A DNA stretch of 54,864 nucleotides, taken from the NCBI RefSeq assembly GCF_021991635.1, contig NZ_JAFFJA010000010.1, forward strand, positions 1 through 54,864, in the 5' to 3' direction. This stretch comes from Tepidanaerobacter sp. GT38. Its GTDB lineage: Bacteria; Bacillota; Thermosediminibacteria; Thermosediminibacterales; Tepidanaerobacteraceae. The position numbers and the translations under genes are program-made. The notes below the pieces were generated by a model. That model saw only the letters and a list, made by a program, of their open reading frames with translations. It was not told where the DNA came from and did no database searches. Below, piece by piece: positions 11,101 through 17,520 of this stretch. The number at the start of each line of letters is the position of its first letter. Within the stretch, counting starts at the first letter, position 1.

Positions 11101-11322
11101 GTGACTGCTATTGACTCTTTAAGCGGCTACATGGAATTTACGTTAGAGTATGACAAGGCAAAAGCGGATTTGAGGAAAATTACAGATATTGCCCTTTACC
11201 GCTACAATGAAGCAAACGGTGATTGGCAGCAGATTTTTGCAAGATATAACAGCTACGATACCGTCATACGGACAACTATTAATAGGCTAGGAACATATGC
11301 CATACTCGGGGCCAGGAGGTAA
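5137..11322 (+). CDS. giant secreted multi-IPT/TIG-domain surface protein with Fn3 module
   Basis: A 2061-residue exported protein, second in the surface operon, 12 bp after the first gene; GGGAGGGG precedes the ATG. The signal peptide is at about residues 1-31 (SLILIFALLFTTIPVADF). The body is about 12 IPT/TIG Ig-like modules, each recognisable by a P-x-I-x-x-I-x-P-x-x-G ... G-G-x-x-V-x-I-x-G-x-x-F pattern (for example PVISSVTPNVVTVDGGETVT, PAITRLVPAKGPTSGGTRVR). One module carries an Asp/Asn-rich EF-hand-like insert at residues 1132-1156. A fibronectin type III module sits at about 1766-1852 (KITWSPVEGAEGYEIF, FSDLEPNTRYSFVVKALG), followed by a C-terminal beta domain (ALYRYNEANGDWQQIF). It has no visible anchor; its stop codon overlaps the ribosome site of the next gene, so the products are probably made together. 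Adhesion or S-layer scaffolding is an inference. Confidence 0.87.
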   Translation: MRKCPRIVSLILIFALLFTTIPVADFREAFAFDPNDFTVTKVTIRKDFDSAQVQTGMHITITGKNLSGAKVLAISSGIPIDLGKPAIDSDGVLYFEFKTSSQWEKLKDITGIMVEGEEIPLGNKGQVPTITSVTPKVKAEEDTLVIKGADFKLLVDYDSEFVVKYGRGVSYKEIDKSLFDVVNNVANIDKPSGELGLQDINIERRFATAEVEFGGNKNPVDIEILYVYNGQFRLIKDLDISNDIEMYPNRGIPGSRVYFTGTTLGDYDVYFLKDVDGIDTYKTTNRGQNPTYQPGKIVSGTKEPDILTVEVPNISAGEYFVVLTNKVGSGNPAELVTRERVHSEKFTVIQGARSATIDTVQPNQGPDSGSRVTITGRYLGSLNIDDLKLGSYKVNLIETDEGELKIDYTELNDSTYRNANVTALVKKVKVIIGNQARVLATSQFSPDIDRLEVEIPPIDIGNEPVKDVVVEMETEIKTENNTYVFTERAELPKGYTFIPSRIKPEVQSVVPEEIHVVRKDGTYDEYIIPQDLMIGIYGKNFAVTRFIYNEETRVSYPIIRFGNVEINKNQQPDIELYVMDDSGNIIDGTPGNELGSKILVIIPEGTKIPKEYVDTNVSVVVTNPVRNSLSPGLPSEEQVMVKFTLAKEGKIPVISSVTPNVVTVDGGETVTISGSNFLPDVKVFIDGREVSGVTRAGDGKTLTFKAPPGREGTTQLQVMNPDGGIAIREFNYVKTYTNPKIADFSPKAGNTGTLVLVKGDNFLPPDPTSTAQTTSEIYKLVGTRILLQNRDINDYNVNPNTQRIELQYYASPENNEILRIGTADDGRQYLQMADYWHSVVFTDGLGKFYTLRQDAQGSPILTDGVKNTYRLNVKYDGGEFKIFASKEGASDYLVEVKTDNETIGGKEIKVTTLTIHEPDEVKLYMQTLYKVDNNGIIVGNNVKVIDKNTIIFRVPILTLGDGYYDLTVLNPDTKRDSRTGTQGFYYYTLPQSKPEIHKIFPDKGSIDGGYTIDIIGNDFKDDGTYKSKVFINGVQVKAEDTFVSVDGKTITVKVPPFTGDLSKEKETDRITVPVVVLNPDGASASKEDGFTYMVPTSYPEITKIVPAQGSAAGKEIVEIIGKDFRYFEPYSDDNRNQTRDDSETYNDLNGNGEWDDFRNKSIEELKEEYDDNFESMVSPILPKVYFGNKVAEIMEFDDGYLKVRTPAGSAGTVDVYVVNNDSGISNKVKYTYTATNPVITRIVPPEGKKQGGDRVEIFGSNFVESEIKILNKDGELETLPMMQVRFGNVTNRDIPREEENSGRIDNQRTTVNLPGGLRVQYENGRIHLQILEGGITYVTIIEPTIFDGSPLFVSTRLLKDGDNPYPHDELIRLEISDRRLYVERGYAPKVEFLNSGQLVVTTPAYYTIGPVDVFVINPDGGTAKGQFTYKYPDSKPYITNITKDGQSPEIVEINGREVKVLYMTYKGGNTVSIIGGDFRENARIQISDVASIEPRDITYMLPTKLTFKMPAVPEDAVGKLHRVVVINEDGGSAASDEAVPLPIYIMFIKGETAPAITRLVPAKGPTSGGTRVRIEGKDFREGLKVFFGEIPLPQENVQVVDYKTILVITPPHPPGSVEVKVENPDGELSNPSGIFTYISSPKVAAVVDPDDPTETTRITRISVEGGQRIKIKGTSFMPGARVVFAPTIKRIDSEEDVSGNVIYIDGEPYLLEEGTEAREVVFIDSETLTVVTPPGKLDSRGIIVINPDGGASDIYDQIVYGLPELEAPGNVVAELIYDRYIKITWSPVEGAEGYEIFAIIDDNEMDFIGTTNLTAFVFSDLEPNTRYSFVVKALGRFGSSPPSARSNTVKTGKQVGPPDDDGELVEETVKERIGDTVSVVIGTEDYRKDITVDLNDVSFAGTKKVVVTLPAEVIARSNAGDIKIVGKDFDLRFNPSVFDTSRVRQYRNSSDAGVRFELAVANGNVSTQGKTLLSTQYTMSANFYVGKDVTAIDSLSGYMEFTLEYDKAKADLRKITDIALYRYNEANGDWQQIFARYNSYDTVIRTTINRLGTYAILGARR

Positions 11323-11326
11323 TAAC

Positions 11327-12985
11327 ATGAAAAGATTTACAATTAGTATCGTGCTAATAACTCTGCTGTTTGCAATTGTATTCACATACAACAGAGCGGA
11401 AACTTTGGCCTATCCGATAATTGAAGGGTATATTAAAAGTATAAATATGGCTGAATCCCGGATAGAAGTGGAAGAGTACAGGGGCAATGTAAGAGCGTTT
11501 AACATAGCACCAGGTGCAGTTTTATTAATTGACGACATTCCCGTCAAATTAAATGACTTTAAAATTGGCATGGAAATATACGCTGAGTACTACGGAAACA
11601 CCTTAACTCGCTTGGAGAGCTGGTCCACTGAAAATCCGGGATATATCCCTCCTGGAGGCAAGGTCAGAACGGGTGTTATAAAAAGCATCGATAGAAATCA
11701 GCTGATTTTGCGGCTTACTACCGGTAAGGAGGAAACCTACTTTACCAGCCCTGCTACAATTGCATTAAAAAATGGGACAAATGTGCCTCTTACCACCTTG
11801 TATGAAGGGGACAGGGTGAGGCTGTATTTTGATGAAAAGGACACTGATATTATAAGCAGGATAAGTATTGAAGGGGATTCTGCAAAGCTTAAAGGCCTAT
11901 ATAAGGGCATATTGGAAACCCAGAACCTTATGAACAACACCATCTTATTAAAAGATGTGGAGGTTTTTCAAAATGGAGCCTGGCATGAGCTGAAAAATAT
12001 ACTCAAAATGGAATTTACGCTGGAGGCTCCGATCTATTACAGCGGGCAGAAAATTTCGCCCAATAATTTAAAGTATTTCAGCGGCAAGACCGTATATGTA
12101 GCTGTTAAGGACTTTTTTGGCAAAGAAACGGCTGAACAAATGGTCATAAAAAGCCTGTATGAAAGTACATTTAGCGAAAAAATAGAGGAAATAAATTGGT
12201 ACGCATCAGCTTTTGAGCTAAAGAATAAGCGGAATATCGATTTTAATGAAGGCACTATCATTGTTAAGAACAACCGACTGGTAGAAAGCTTTGCACTTTC
12301 GCCAGGACAGGATGCCTTTGTGGTAGCTGATGGCAGGGGAGCAAAAGCCCTCGCCAGCGTGGTATATATCTACAACCAGGATATTAATAATTCGAACATG
12401 GGTCAGTACCTGTTGTATGCAGGTAAATTGGACATGGTTATAGACAATAAACTTGTGCTAACGGACTTTTTCGTTCTGAACCAAAATGAATGGGAGTCCT
12501 TTGATGATGAAAAAGAGCTCTACTTTGACAATGACACTTTCATATTAGATTTAGAAGATATGAAGAGGATTACCCTTGAAGAATTTATAGCAGGTCATTA
12601 TGCAGTAGATGAAGACAGCAATTATGGGCGTCGTCAAGGCTTAAGGTCTTGGTATGCATACGCATATACCGATGGAGATCGGGTTGTGGCAATAGCCCTG
12701 AAAAAAGACATGGACTCACTGCTCAGACAACGGGTGACAGTTGCAGCTATAGACAGATTGGAAGATGATGCATTCGTAGGAAAAACTGTAATTCTCCGGG
12801 ATGCTCGTGACTGGAGCAGCCGCAATGAAAAGTGGATGGAAAAAGGCCTTCCGGTCAGAATGCGGGTTGAAAAGGCCCTGCTAATAAAAGATGACAAAAT
12901 GATATCATGGGATGAACTAAAACCAGGGGATGACGTGTATTGCATTAGGGACGACTTTGAATGTATATTCTTATTAGTCAAATAG
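11327..12985 (+). CDS. exported protein of about six repeated beta-barrel-like modules
   Basis: Third gene of the surface operon, 552 residues. ATG 11327 is chosen because AGGAGGT lies at 11314-11320, overlapping the upstream stop. An N-terminal hydrophobic segment (ISIVLITLLFAIVFTYN) indicates export. I do not recognise a named family with certainty, but the sequence divides into about six units of 75-95 residues with the same order: G-x-I-x-x-I near the start, a strand pair, a charged turn, then a 'V-x-L-x-x-L-x-x-G-x-x-V-x-V' segment (IEGYIKSINMAESRIEVEEY; RTGVIKSIDRNQLILRLTTG; LYAGKLDMVIDNKLVLTDF). This resembles DUF5666-like small beta barrels. No enzyme motif or anchor is seen. Tight spacing with both neighbours suggests it belongs to one surface assembly. 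Confidence 0.75.
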   Translation: MKRFTISIVLITLLFAIVFTYNRAETLAYPIIEGYIKSINMAESRIEVEEYRGNVRAFNIAPGAVLLIDDIPVKLNDFKIGMEIYAEYYGNTLTRLESWSTENPGYIPPGGKVRTGVIKSIDRNQLILRLTTGKEETYFTSPATIALKNGTNVPLTTLYEGDRVRLYFDEKDTDIISRISIEGDSAKLKGLYKGILETQNLMNNTILLKDVEVFQNGAWHELKNILKMEFTLEAPIYYSGQKISPNNLKYFSGKTVYVAVKDFFGKETAEQMVIKSLYESTFSEKIEEINWYASAFELKNKRNIDFNEGTIIVKNNRLVESFALSPGQDAFVVADGRGAKALASVVYIYNQDINNSNMGQYLLYAGKLDMVIDNKLVLTDFFVLNQNEWESFDDEKELYFDNDTFILDLEDMKRITLEEFIAGHYAVDEDSNYGRRQGLRSWYAYAYTDGDRVVAIALKKDMDSLLRQRVTVAAIDRLEDDAFVGKTVILRDARDWSSRNEKWMEKGLPVRMRVEKALLIKDDKMISWDELKPGDDVYCIRDDFECIFLLVK

Positions 12986-12996
12986 GAGGAATGAAC

Positions 12997-14505
12997 TTGA
13001 TAAAAAAGATTATAGCCGCGATTTTAGCAATAGTGTTTGTTGCCAGCCCCCTGGTTTCCTTTGCAGCCCCTGCAGGATTTGAAGGCGGTGTGCATAATGA
13101 ATATCGATATCAGGAAGTTGTATTTATTACAGGAGAGCCCAGGGTGTTTTCAGGCGAGCTGAAGATTACTGAAAATAGTCGCAGTGGGACAGATAGGATT
13201 ACATACAAGTTTACTTTAACAGATAAGGATGCTCTTGAAAAGACCAAACTTACCAGAACGGTGACTTTTGAAACTGTATATACTGATAAAAATGACAAGG
13301 GCCAGACTATAGCCCGCACTTCCCTTACAAGATTTTCCGAGCGCATTGAAATAGGAAGCGATAGATTCGAACTAGAGGATTATCAGTTCTCAAAATCGGA
13401 TGTAATTGACAACCGGCCCGCGTCGGATTTTTACTCAGGGAACTTTGAGGCTAAAAAGACCTATAGTATCAACCGGGATGAGGGTGAAGTTATTATTACC
13501 ATTTCCGGAGGCAATGTAGGATATGAAAACTTTTGGGGCAGCACCGAAACTCAAACAATCAATTACTATATTACCTCTAAGCGAAGAGTGACAGATGAGG
13601 ACGGCGAAACCCAAGTTGTCAGTTGGGAAGGCACCGTAAAGGCAGAGGTTTCAGACAGCATGACAAAGCGGCTTGTATATTCAGAAAATGAAGCCAGCCT
13701 CTCCAGTTTTTACGGAGGATATGTGCGGACCACTAATAGAGAAATTGTATCAAGATACGAATATGATTTGCCTCGAATGAGAGACAATATTCCCGACAAA
13801 AAACAGCGAATAAAGGACAACATCAAACTGGCTGAAAGCATGGTGCCAAAGGTAGAGCGGCTGCCTGTGCCCAAATTCAGAGATGTGATGGGCCACTGGG
13901 CTGAGGAATATATAGCAAAACTATATTCTTTGGATGTTTTCGATGAAAGCCAAAATTTCTTTGCGCCAGAAGCTCCTATGACCCGTGAAGAATTTATTAA
14001 AGGCGTCATCCGGGCCTGTGATATTAGAACATCTATGGTTGATGAAAGTAAAAACAAAAGCACCAAGCGACGGAGAAACGAACCACCCGAAGAATCTCCT
14101 TTTAAAGATGTAAGTGTAAATGATGAAAATTATCAATACATCAAACAGGGCCTGGAGAAAAATATCATCACAGGTGTATCAAAAGACCTTTTTATGCCCA
14201 AAGCTTCACTGACAAGGGCGGAAGCCGTGACTATACTGATGAGGGCTTTGGGTTTTGTCAGCAAGGCACCGAATCCCGGGTATTACACTTGGTTTTCCGA
14301 TGATGACAAAATACCTTCCTGGGCCAGAGACAGTGTATATGTAGCAAGGGAAGTAGGAATCATCCAAGGTGACAGCTATAACCGGTTTAACCCCGACAAA
14401 GTCATGACAAGGGCTGAAGCTTCAGCTATGTTGGTGAGATTCTTAGAGTTTCTGGAAAAAGACCTTCAGCGGGATTATAGAGAAAATATAATATTATTTA
14501 ACTGA
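12997..14505 (+). CDS. S-layer-homology (SLH) domain surface protein
   Basis: Last gene of the surface operon, about 502 residues. TTG 12997 is the likely start: AGGAGG at 12984-12989 is 7 bases from it, whereas the in-frame ATG 12991 is only one base away. A signal peptide ends near SPLVSFAAPA. Residues of about 30-290 form an unrecognised beta-rich domain (EYRYQEVVFITGEPRVFSGE). Three SLH repeats follow at about 293-342 (FRDVMGHWAEEYIAKLYSL), 367-418 (SPFKDVSVNDENYQYIKQGL) and 432-487 (IPSWARDSVYVAREVGIIQG). SLH triplets bind pyruvylated secondary cell-wall polymer, so this protein is the probable wall anchor of the operon, holding the two large Ig-like proteins at the surface. A terminator follows. 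Confidence 0.88.
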   Translation: MIKKIIAAILAIVFVASPLVSFAAPAGFEGGVHNEYRYQEVVFITGEPRVFSGELKITENSRSGTDRITYKFTLTDKDALEKTKLTRTVTFETVYTDKNDKGQTIARTSLTRFSERIEIGSDRFELEDYQFSKSDVIDNRPASDFYSGNFEAKKTYSINRDEGEVIITISGGNVGYENFWGSTETQTINYYITSKRRVTDEDGETQVVSWEGTVKAEVSDSMTKRLVYSENEASLSSFYGGYVRTTNREIVSRYEYDLPRMRDNIPDKKQRIKDNIKLAESMVPKVERLPVPKFRDVMGHWAEEYIAKLYSLDVFDESQNFFAPEAPMTREEFIKGVIRACDIRTSMVDESKNKSTKRRRNEPPEESPFKDVSVNDENYQYIKQGLEKNIITGVSKDLFMPKASLTRAEAVTILMRALGFVSKAPNPGYYTWFSDDDKIPSWARDSVYVAREVGIIQGDSYNRFNPDKVMTRAEASAMLVRFLEFLEKDLQRDYRENIILFN

Positions 14506-14514
14506 AAAAGGGAA

Positions 14515-14548
14515 GGGCTCAGCTATCAACCAACTGACAGCTGAGCCC
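14515..14548 (+). terminator. hairpin at the end of the surface operon
   Basis: GGGCTCAGCT and AGCTGAGCCC make a perfect 10-bp stem with a 14-base loop, 10 bp after the SLH gene. The downstream T tract is weak (TATCTTATTG), so it may work less efficiently than a canonical intrinsic terminator. Confidence 0.65.
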
Positions 14549-14682
14549 TATCTTATTGAGAAACCAAGGTTTTCCAGACCCGAGGGAATCTCCTATGCGT
14601 TGTATACGTAATAGCAAAAACTATACCACAAAACAAAAGTTTCTAGGTCCAAATTCCCATTGAATATTTATATCAACATTAT

Positions 14683-14785
14683 TGTGGATAAGTTATCCCC
14701 AATGGGGAAAAGTTACCTGTCCCTAGTAAAAATCTTTGGGACATGGTTTGAAGTTATTAACACCTGTGCATAATTCTGTGGATAA
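14683..14785. other. cluster of DnaA-box-like sites in a 366-bp intergenic region
   Basis: The gap 14506-14871 between converging genes holds no ORF I can support. Two perfect DnaA boxes (TTATCCACA, read as TGTGGATAA) lie at 14683-14691 and 14777-14785; single-mismatch copies lie at 14693-14701 (TTATCCCCA, plus strand) and 14765-14773 (TGTGCATAA). The first pair is nearly back to back in opposite orientation. A very AT-rich stretch (about 14815-14880) follows, as expected of an unwinding element. No dnaA, dnaN or rpmH is nearby, so a DnaA-binding cluster or titration site is as likely as an origin. The remainder (14549-14682) shows nothing I can name. Confidence 0.55.
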
Positions 14786-14871
14786 CTTTAAGAATTTAGG
14801 CCTACAAGACAGTTCCAAAATTTTATGAAAAATGACCATTTTCGACTAATAACTTTCAAAAAATTTATTTT

Positions 14872-16236
14872 TTAATTTGTGAGGCTCTGTATAGGTGGAG
14901 GAACTTGACCGCCGCGGCGTACAAATACCGTGGAGTCAAAGGAATTTACGGGCATTATAGGAGCACGTCCCAAAAGTCCACCAAATTCTACAAAATCCCC
15001 CGCTTTTTTACCAGGAGCAGGTATTATCCTGACGGCAGTAGTCTTTTTGTTAATAACACCAATGGCCATTTCATCGGCAATAATAGCGGCAATTGTTTCA
15101 GCGGAGGTATCGCCGGGAATTGCTATCATGTCAAGGCCTACGGAACATACACATGTCATCGCTTCAAGTTTTTCTAAAGAAAGGGCACCATCTGCCGCAG
15201 CACGAATCATACCTGCATCTTCACTTACTGGAATAAAGGCTCCGGAAAGGCCGCCTACATATGATGTTGCCATGGCGCCGCCCTTTTTTACCGCATCATT
15301 TAGCAGTGCCAATGCTGCCGTTGTTCCAGGGGCACCACAACGCTCAAGACCCATAGTTTCTAAAATGTTGGCAATGCTGTCCCCGATGGAAGGAGTAGGG
15401 GCCAATGACAAATCTATAATTCCAAAGGGTATTCCAAGTCTTCTTGATGCTTCACGGCCGATAAGTTCACCGACGCGGGTAATCTTAAAGGCCATTTTCT
15501 TGATAGCTTCAGAGACCTGACCCAGATCTGCATCTTTTGGGAGATTAGACAAAACGGCATTTACCACGCCGGGGCCGCTAATTCCCACATTTATTGTGGT
15601 TTCCGGTTCCCCAGGCCCGTGAAACGCTCCTGCCATAAAGGGGTTGTCTTCTGGAGCATTTGCAAAAACTACAAGCTTTGCCGCACCTATGCCGTCCTGG
15701 TTGGCTGTTAGCCTTGCAACTTCTTTTATAATCCTGCCCATGGCAAGGACTGCATCCATATTGATTCCAGCTTTGCTGGTAGCCACGTTTACCGAGGCAC
15801 AAACCCTTTCAGTTTGTGACAGAGCATCAGGAATGGAATTTAGCAGGTTCATGTCACCGCGGGTAAAACCCTTATGCACCAAAGCCGAAAAGCCGCCTAT
15901 AAAATCGATGCCTAAATCTTTGGCTGCTTTATCCATGGCGCGGGCTATGGGAGTATAGTCGCTCTCTGCACAGCTTTCGGCTACCAAAGCAATGGGGGTT
16001 ACAGATATTCTCTTATTTACAATTGGAATGCCAAATTCCTCTTCCAGCTGGCAGGCAGTAGGCACAAGATTTCTGCCTATCTCCATTAACTTGTCATAAA
16101 TTTTATCAGCAACTTTTGAAATTGAAGAATCTGCGCAGTCTCTGAGGCTTATTCCCAATGTAATAGTCCTGATATCCAGCTGTTCCGCCTGGACCATGCG
16201 AATTGTTTGGATTATTTCGTCACGGGTGAAGTTCAT
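14872..16236 (-). CDS. UPF0210/DUF711 family protein (PFL-like fold)
   Basis: A 454-aa cytoplasmic protein matching the UPF0210 (DUF711) family over its whole usual length. It begins [20 protein letters not shown], the family's typical start, and has Gly-rich segments such as [34 protein letters not shown] and [20 protein letters not shown]. The family is structurally related to glycyl-radical enzymes, but no reaction is established and I see no C-terminal glycyl-radical loop. AGGAGG precedes the ATG. It lies 11 bp downstream of the ACT-domain gene; this pairing is widely conserved and suggests the ACT protein regulates it. Confidence 0.9.
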   Translation of the reverse strand: MNFTRDEIIQTIRMVQAEQLDIRTITLGISLRDCADSSISKVADKIYDKLMEIGRNLVPTACQLEEEFGIPIVNKRISVTPIALVAESCAESDYTPIARAMDKAAKDLGIDFIGGFSALVHKGFTRGDMNLLNSIPDALSQTERVCASVNVATSKAGINMDAVLAMGRIIKEVARLTANQDGIGAAKLVVFANAPEDNPFMAGAFHGPGEPETTINVGISGPGVVNAVLSNLPKDADLGQVSEAIKKMAFKITRVGELIGREASRRLGIPFGIIDLSLAPTPSIGDSIANILETMGLERCGAPGTTAALALLNDAVKKGGAMATSYVGGLSGAFIPVSEDAGMIRAAADGALSLEKLEAMTCVCSVGLDMIAIPGDTSAETIAAIIADEMAIGVINKKTTAVRIIPAPGKKAGDFVEFGGLLGRAPIMPVNSFDSTVFVRRGGQVPPPIQSLTN

Positions 16237-16247
16237 CGAAAATCCTC

Positions 16248-16697
16248 CTATATCCTATGCATGAAGTGAAATATTTCTTCCCGTTGGGCATCAACTCTAA
16301 CTGACAGCTCTTGGCCCCGCTGTGCCAGTTGATTTTTCAACTCATCGAAACTCACTGTTGATTTAGCAATATCCACTACCATAATCATAGTAAAGAGGCC
16401 TTCGATAGCTGTCTGAGTAATATCTAAAATGTTGACATTGGCTTTTGCCAGTACATCTGATATGCCGGCAATAATTCCGACCCGGTCTTCGCCGATTACC
16501 GATATGACAGCTCTGACACTGGGGGTGCCATTAGAGTTAGCGGGCTCGCTTACCTTTTCATCTCCAATGAAAAGCTCTATGCCATTTTTTGCGGCGTAAA
16601 TTCGGGCTTCTTTAGTCACAAGGGTATTTGGGGGAAATTTGACTACTTTTTTATCACTGTGCTGTTTTAAGACATCTAGAGTTACCAGGATTTCCAT
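16248..16697 (-). CDS. ACT domain protein (UPF0237) with N-terminal extension
   Basis: A 149-aa protein. Residues of about 62-149 form an ACT domain of the UPF0237 type ([40 protein letters not shown]), a ligand-binding regulatory fold usually found as a stand-alone protein of about 90 aa. Here it is preceded by some 55 residues ([20 protein letters not shown]) resembling the short segment of ethanolamine-utilisation/cobalamin-adenosyltransferase-like proteins. It forms an operon with the UPF0210 gene, its usual partner. The ATG at 16697 has no ribosome site at normal distance: AAAGGTGG is 36 bases upstream, separated by a hairpin (see 16705-16742). The effector ligand is unknown. Confidence 0.85.
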   Translation of the reverse strand: MEILVTLDVLKQHSDKKVVKFPPNTLVTKEARIYAAKNGIELFIGDEKVSEPANSNGTPSVRAVISVIGEDRVGIIAGISDVLAKANVNILDITQTAIEGLFTMIMVVDIAKSTVSFDELKNQLAQRGQELSVRVDAQREEIFHFMHRI

Positions 16698-16704
16698 AAA
16701 AATG

Positions 16705-16742
16705 TAACCGATTAGTTAACAATCGGTTAATTTACACCACCT
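16705..16742 (-). promoter_or_regulatory. ribosome site and 9-bp inverted repeat upstream of the ACT gene
   Basis: On the minus strand AAAGGTGG (16735-16742) is followed by TAACCGATT-gttaact-AATCGGTTA (16705-16729), then CATTTTT and the ATG. The 9-bp repeat is perfect. As RNA it could fold out and bring the ribosome site to about 14 bases from the start; as DNA it could be an operator. The sequence cannot decide between these. Confidence 0.4.
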
Positions 16743-16876
16743 TTCAAACTTTGAATATTATGTAACTAGTATAAATCAAAAAAACCGAGGTATCAAGGGC
16801 AGCCAGAACCTTATCTTATTAGCGTATGCAAGTCTGCATCACAGTAATGTCTAATATAAATACGTTCTGAAATTTC

Positions 16877-16906
16877 TTTACACCGCTACAATGGCAATGA
16901 TAAAAT
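16877..16906 (+). promoter_or_regulatory. sigma-A-type promoter of the DUF456 gene
   Basis: TTTACA at 16877-16882 and TAAAAT at 16901-16906, spaced 18 bp, lie 36 bp upstream of the DUF456 start codon, which has AGGGAGG as ribosome site. Confidence 0.5.
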
Positions 16907-16941
16907 AGCAATAATTAAAGGCTTTTTAAGGGAGGTCTAAC

Positions 16942-17421
16942 ATGGGGATTTTACCTTTGGCCATAAGCATTATCATGTTTATCTTGGGTTTATTGGGAAC
17001 CGTATTGCCTGTTTTACCCGGTGCCATACTGATTTACGGTGGAATGCTCATATATGGGATAATGACCAGCTTTGAAAGCCTCAATGTGAATTTCTTCCTA
17101 TTACAGGCTTTAATTCTGATAATAATTTTTTTAGTGGATTTTATAAGCACTTTTATTGGTACACGGCACTTTGGCGGAAGTAAACAAGCTATCTGGGGTG
17201 CGGGGATCGGCACCATTTTAGGTTTATTTTTAATGCCTCCTATAGGCATTTTTATAGGTCCATTTCTAGGTGCTGTCATTGCGGAAATAGTTCTTGGCAA
17301 GGAATTAAAAGAAGCAGTTCGGGTTGGAATAGGAAGCCTCATCGGCATAATAGGGGGAACCTTATTAAAATTATGTATGGAAATCATAATGATTATTTAT
17401 TTTTTTGTTCAAATTTATTAA
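16942..17421 (+). CDS. DUF456 family membrane protein
   Basis: A small integral membrane protein of 159 aa with about four hydrophobic segments: residues 3-22, 27-45, 53-70, and a Gly-rich pair covering about 85-155. The N-terminal pattern LGLLGTVLPVLPGAILIYGG is the DUF456 signature (G-x-x-x-P-x-x-P-G), and Gly-rich helices (GTILGLFLMPPIGIFIGPFL) are typical of it. Its function is unknown. ATG follows AGGGAGGTCTAAC. It is a single gene facing the radical SAM gene, with a shared bidirectional terminator between them. Confidence 0.85.
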   Translation: MGILPLAISIIMFILGLLGTVLPVLPGAILIYGGMLIYGIMTSFESLNVNFFLLQALILIIIFLVDFISTFIGTRHFGGSKQAIWGAGIGTILGLFLMPPIGIFIGPFLGAVIAEIVLGKELKEAVRVGIGSLIGIIGGTLLKLCMEIIMIIYFFVQIY

Positions 17422-17476
17422 TGCAACTCTCCTTAAAAGTTAAGCCATTTTCCAAATGCATAAAGTGTGCCCATAA

Positions 17477-17512
17477 AAAATGGCGCCAATGAAAAATGAT
17501 TGGCGCCATTTT
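17477..17512. terminator. bidirectional intrinsic terminator between convergent genes
   Basis: AAAATGGCGCCAAT and ATTGGCGCCATTTT pair perfectly over 14 bp with an 8-base loop. Flanking A and T tracts let it work in both directions for the DUF456 gene (+) and the radical SAM gene (-). Confidence 0.9.
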
Positions 17513-17520
17513 ATCGTTTT

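Noticed and set aside
14930-15520. 196-aa plus-strand ORF
   Set aside because: Antisense to the well-supported UPF0210 gene; composition and lack of a ribosome site show a shadow frame.
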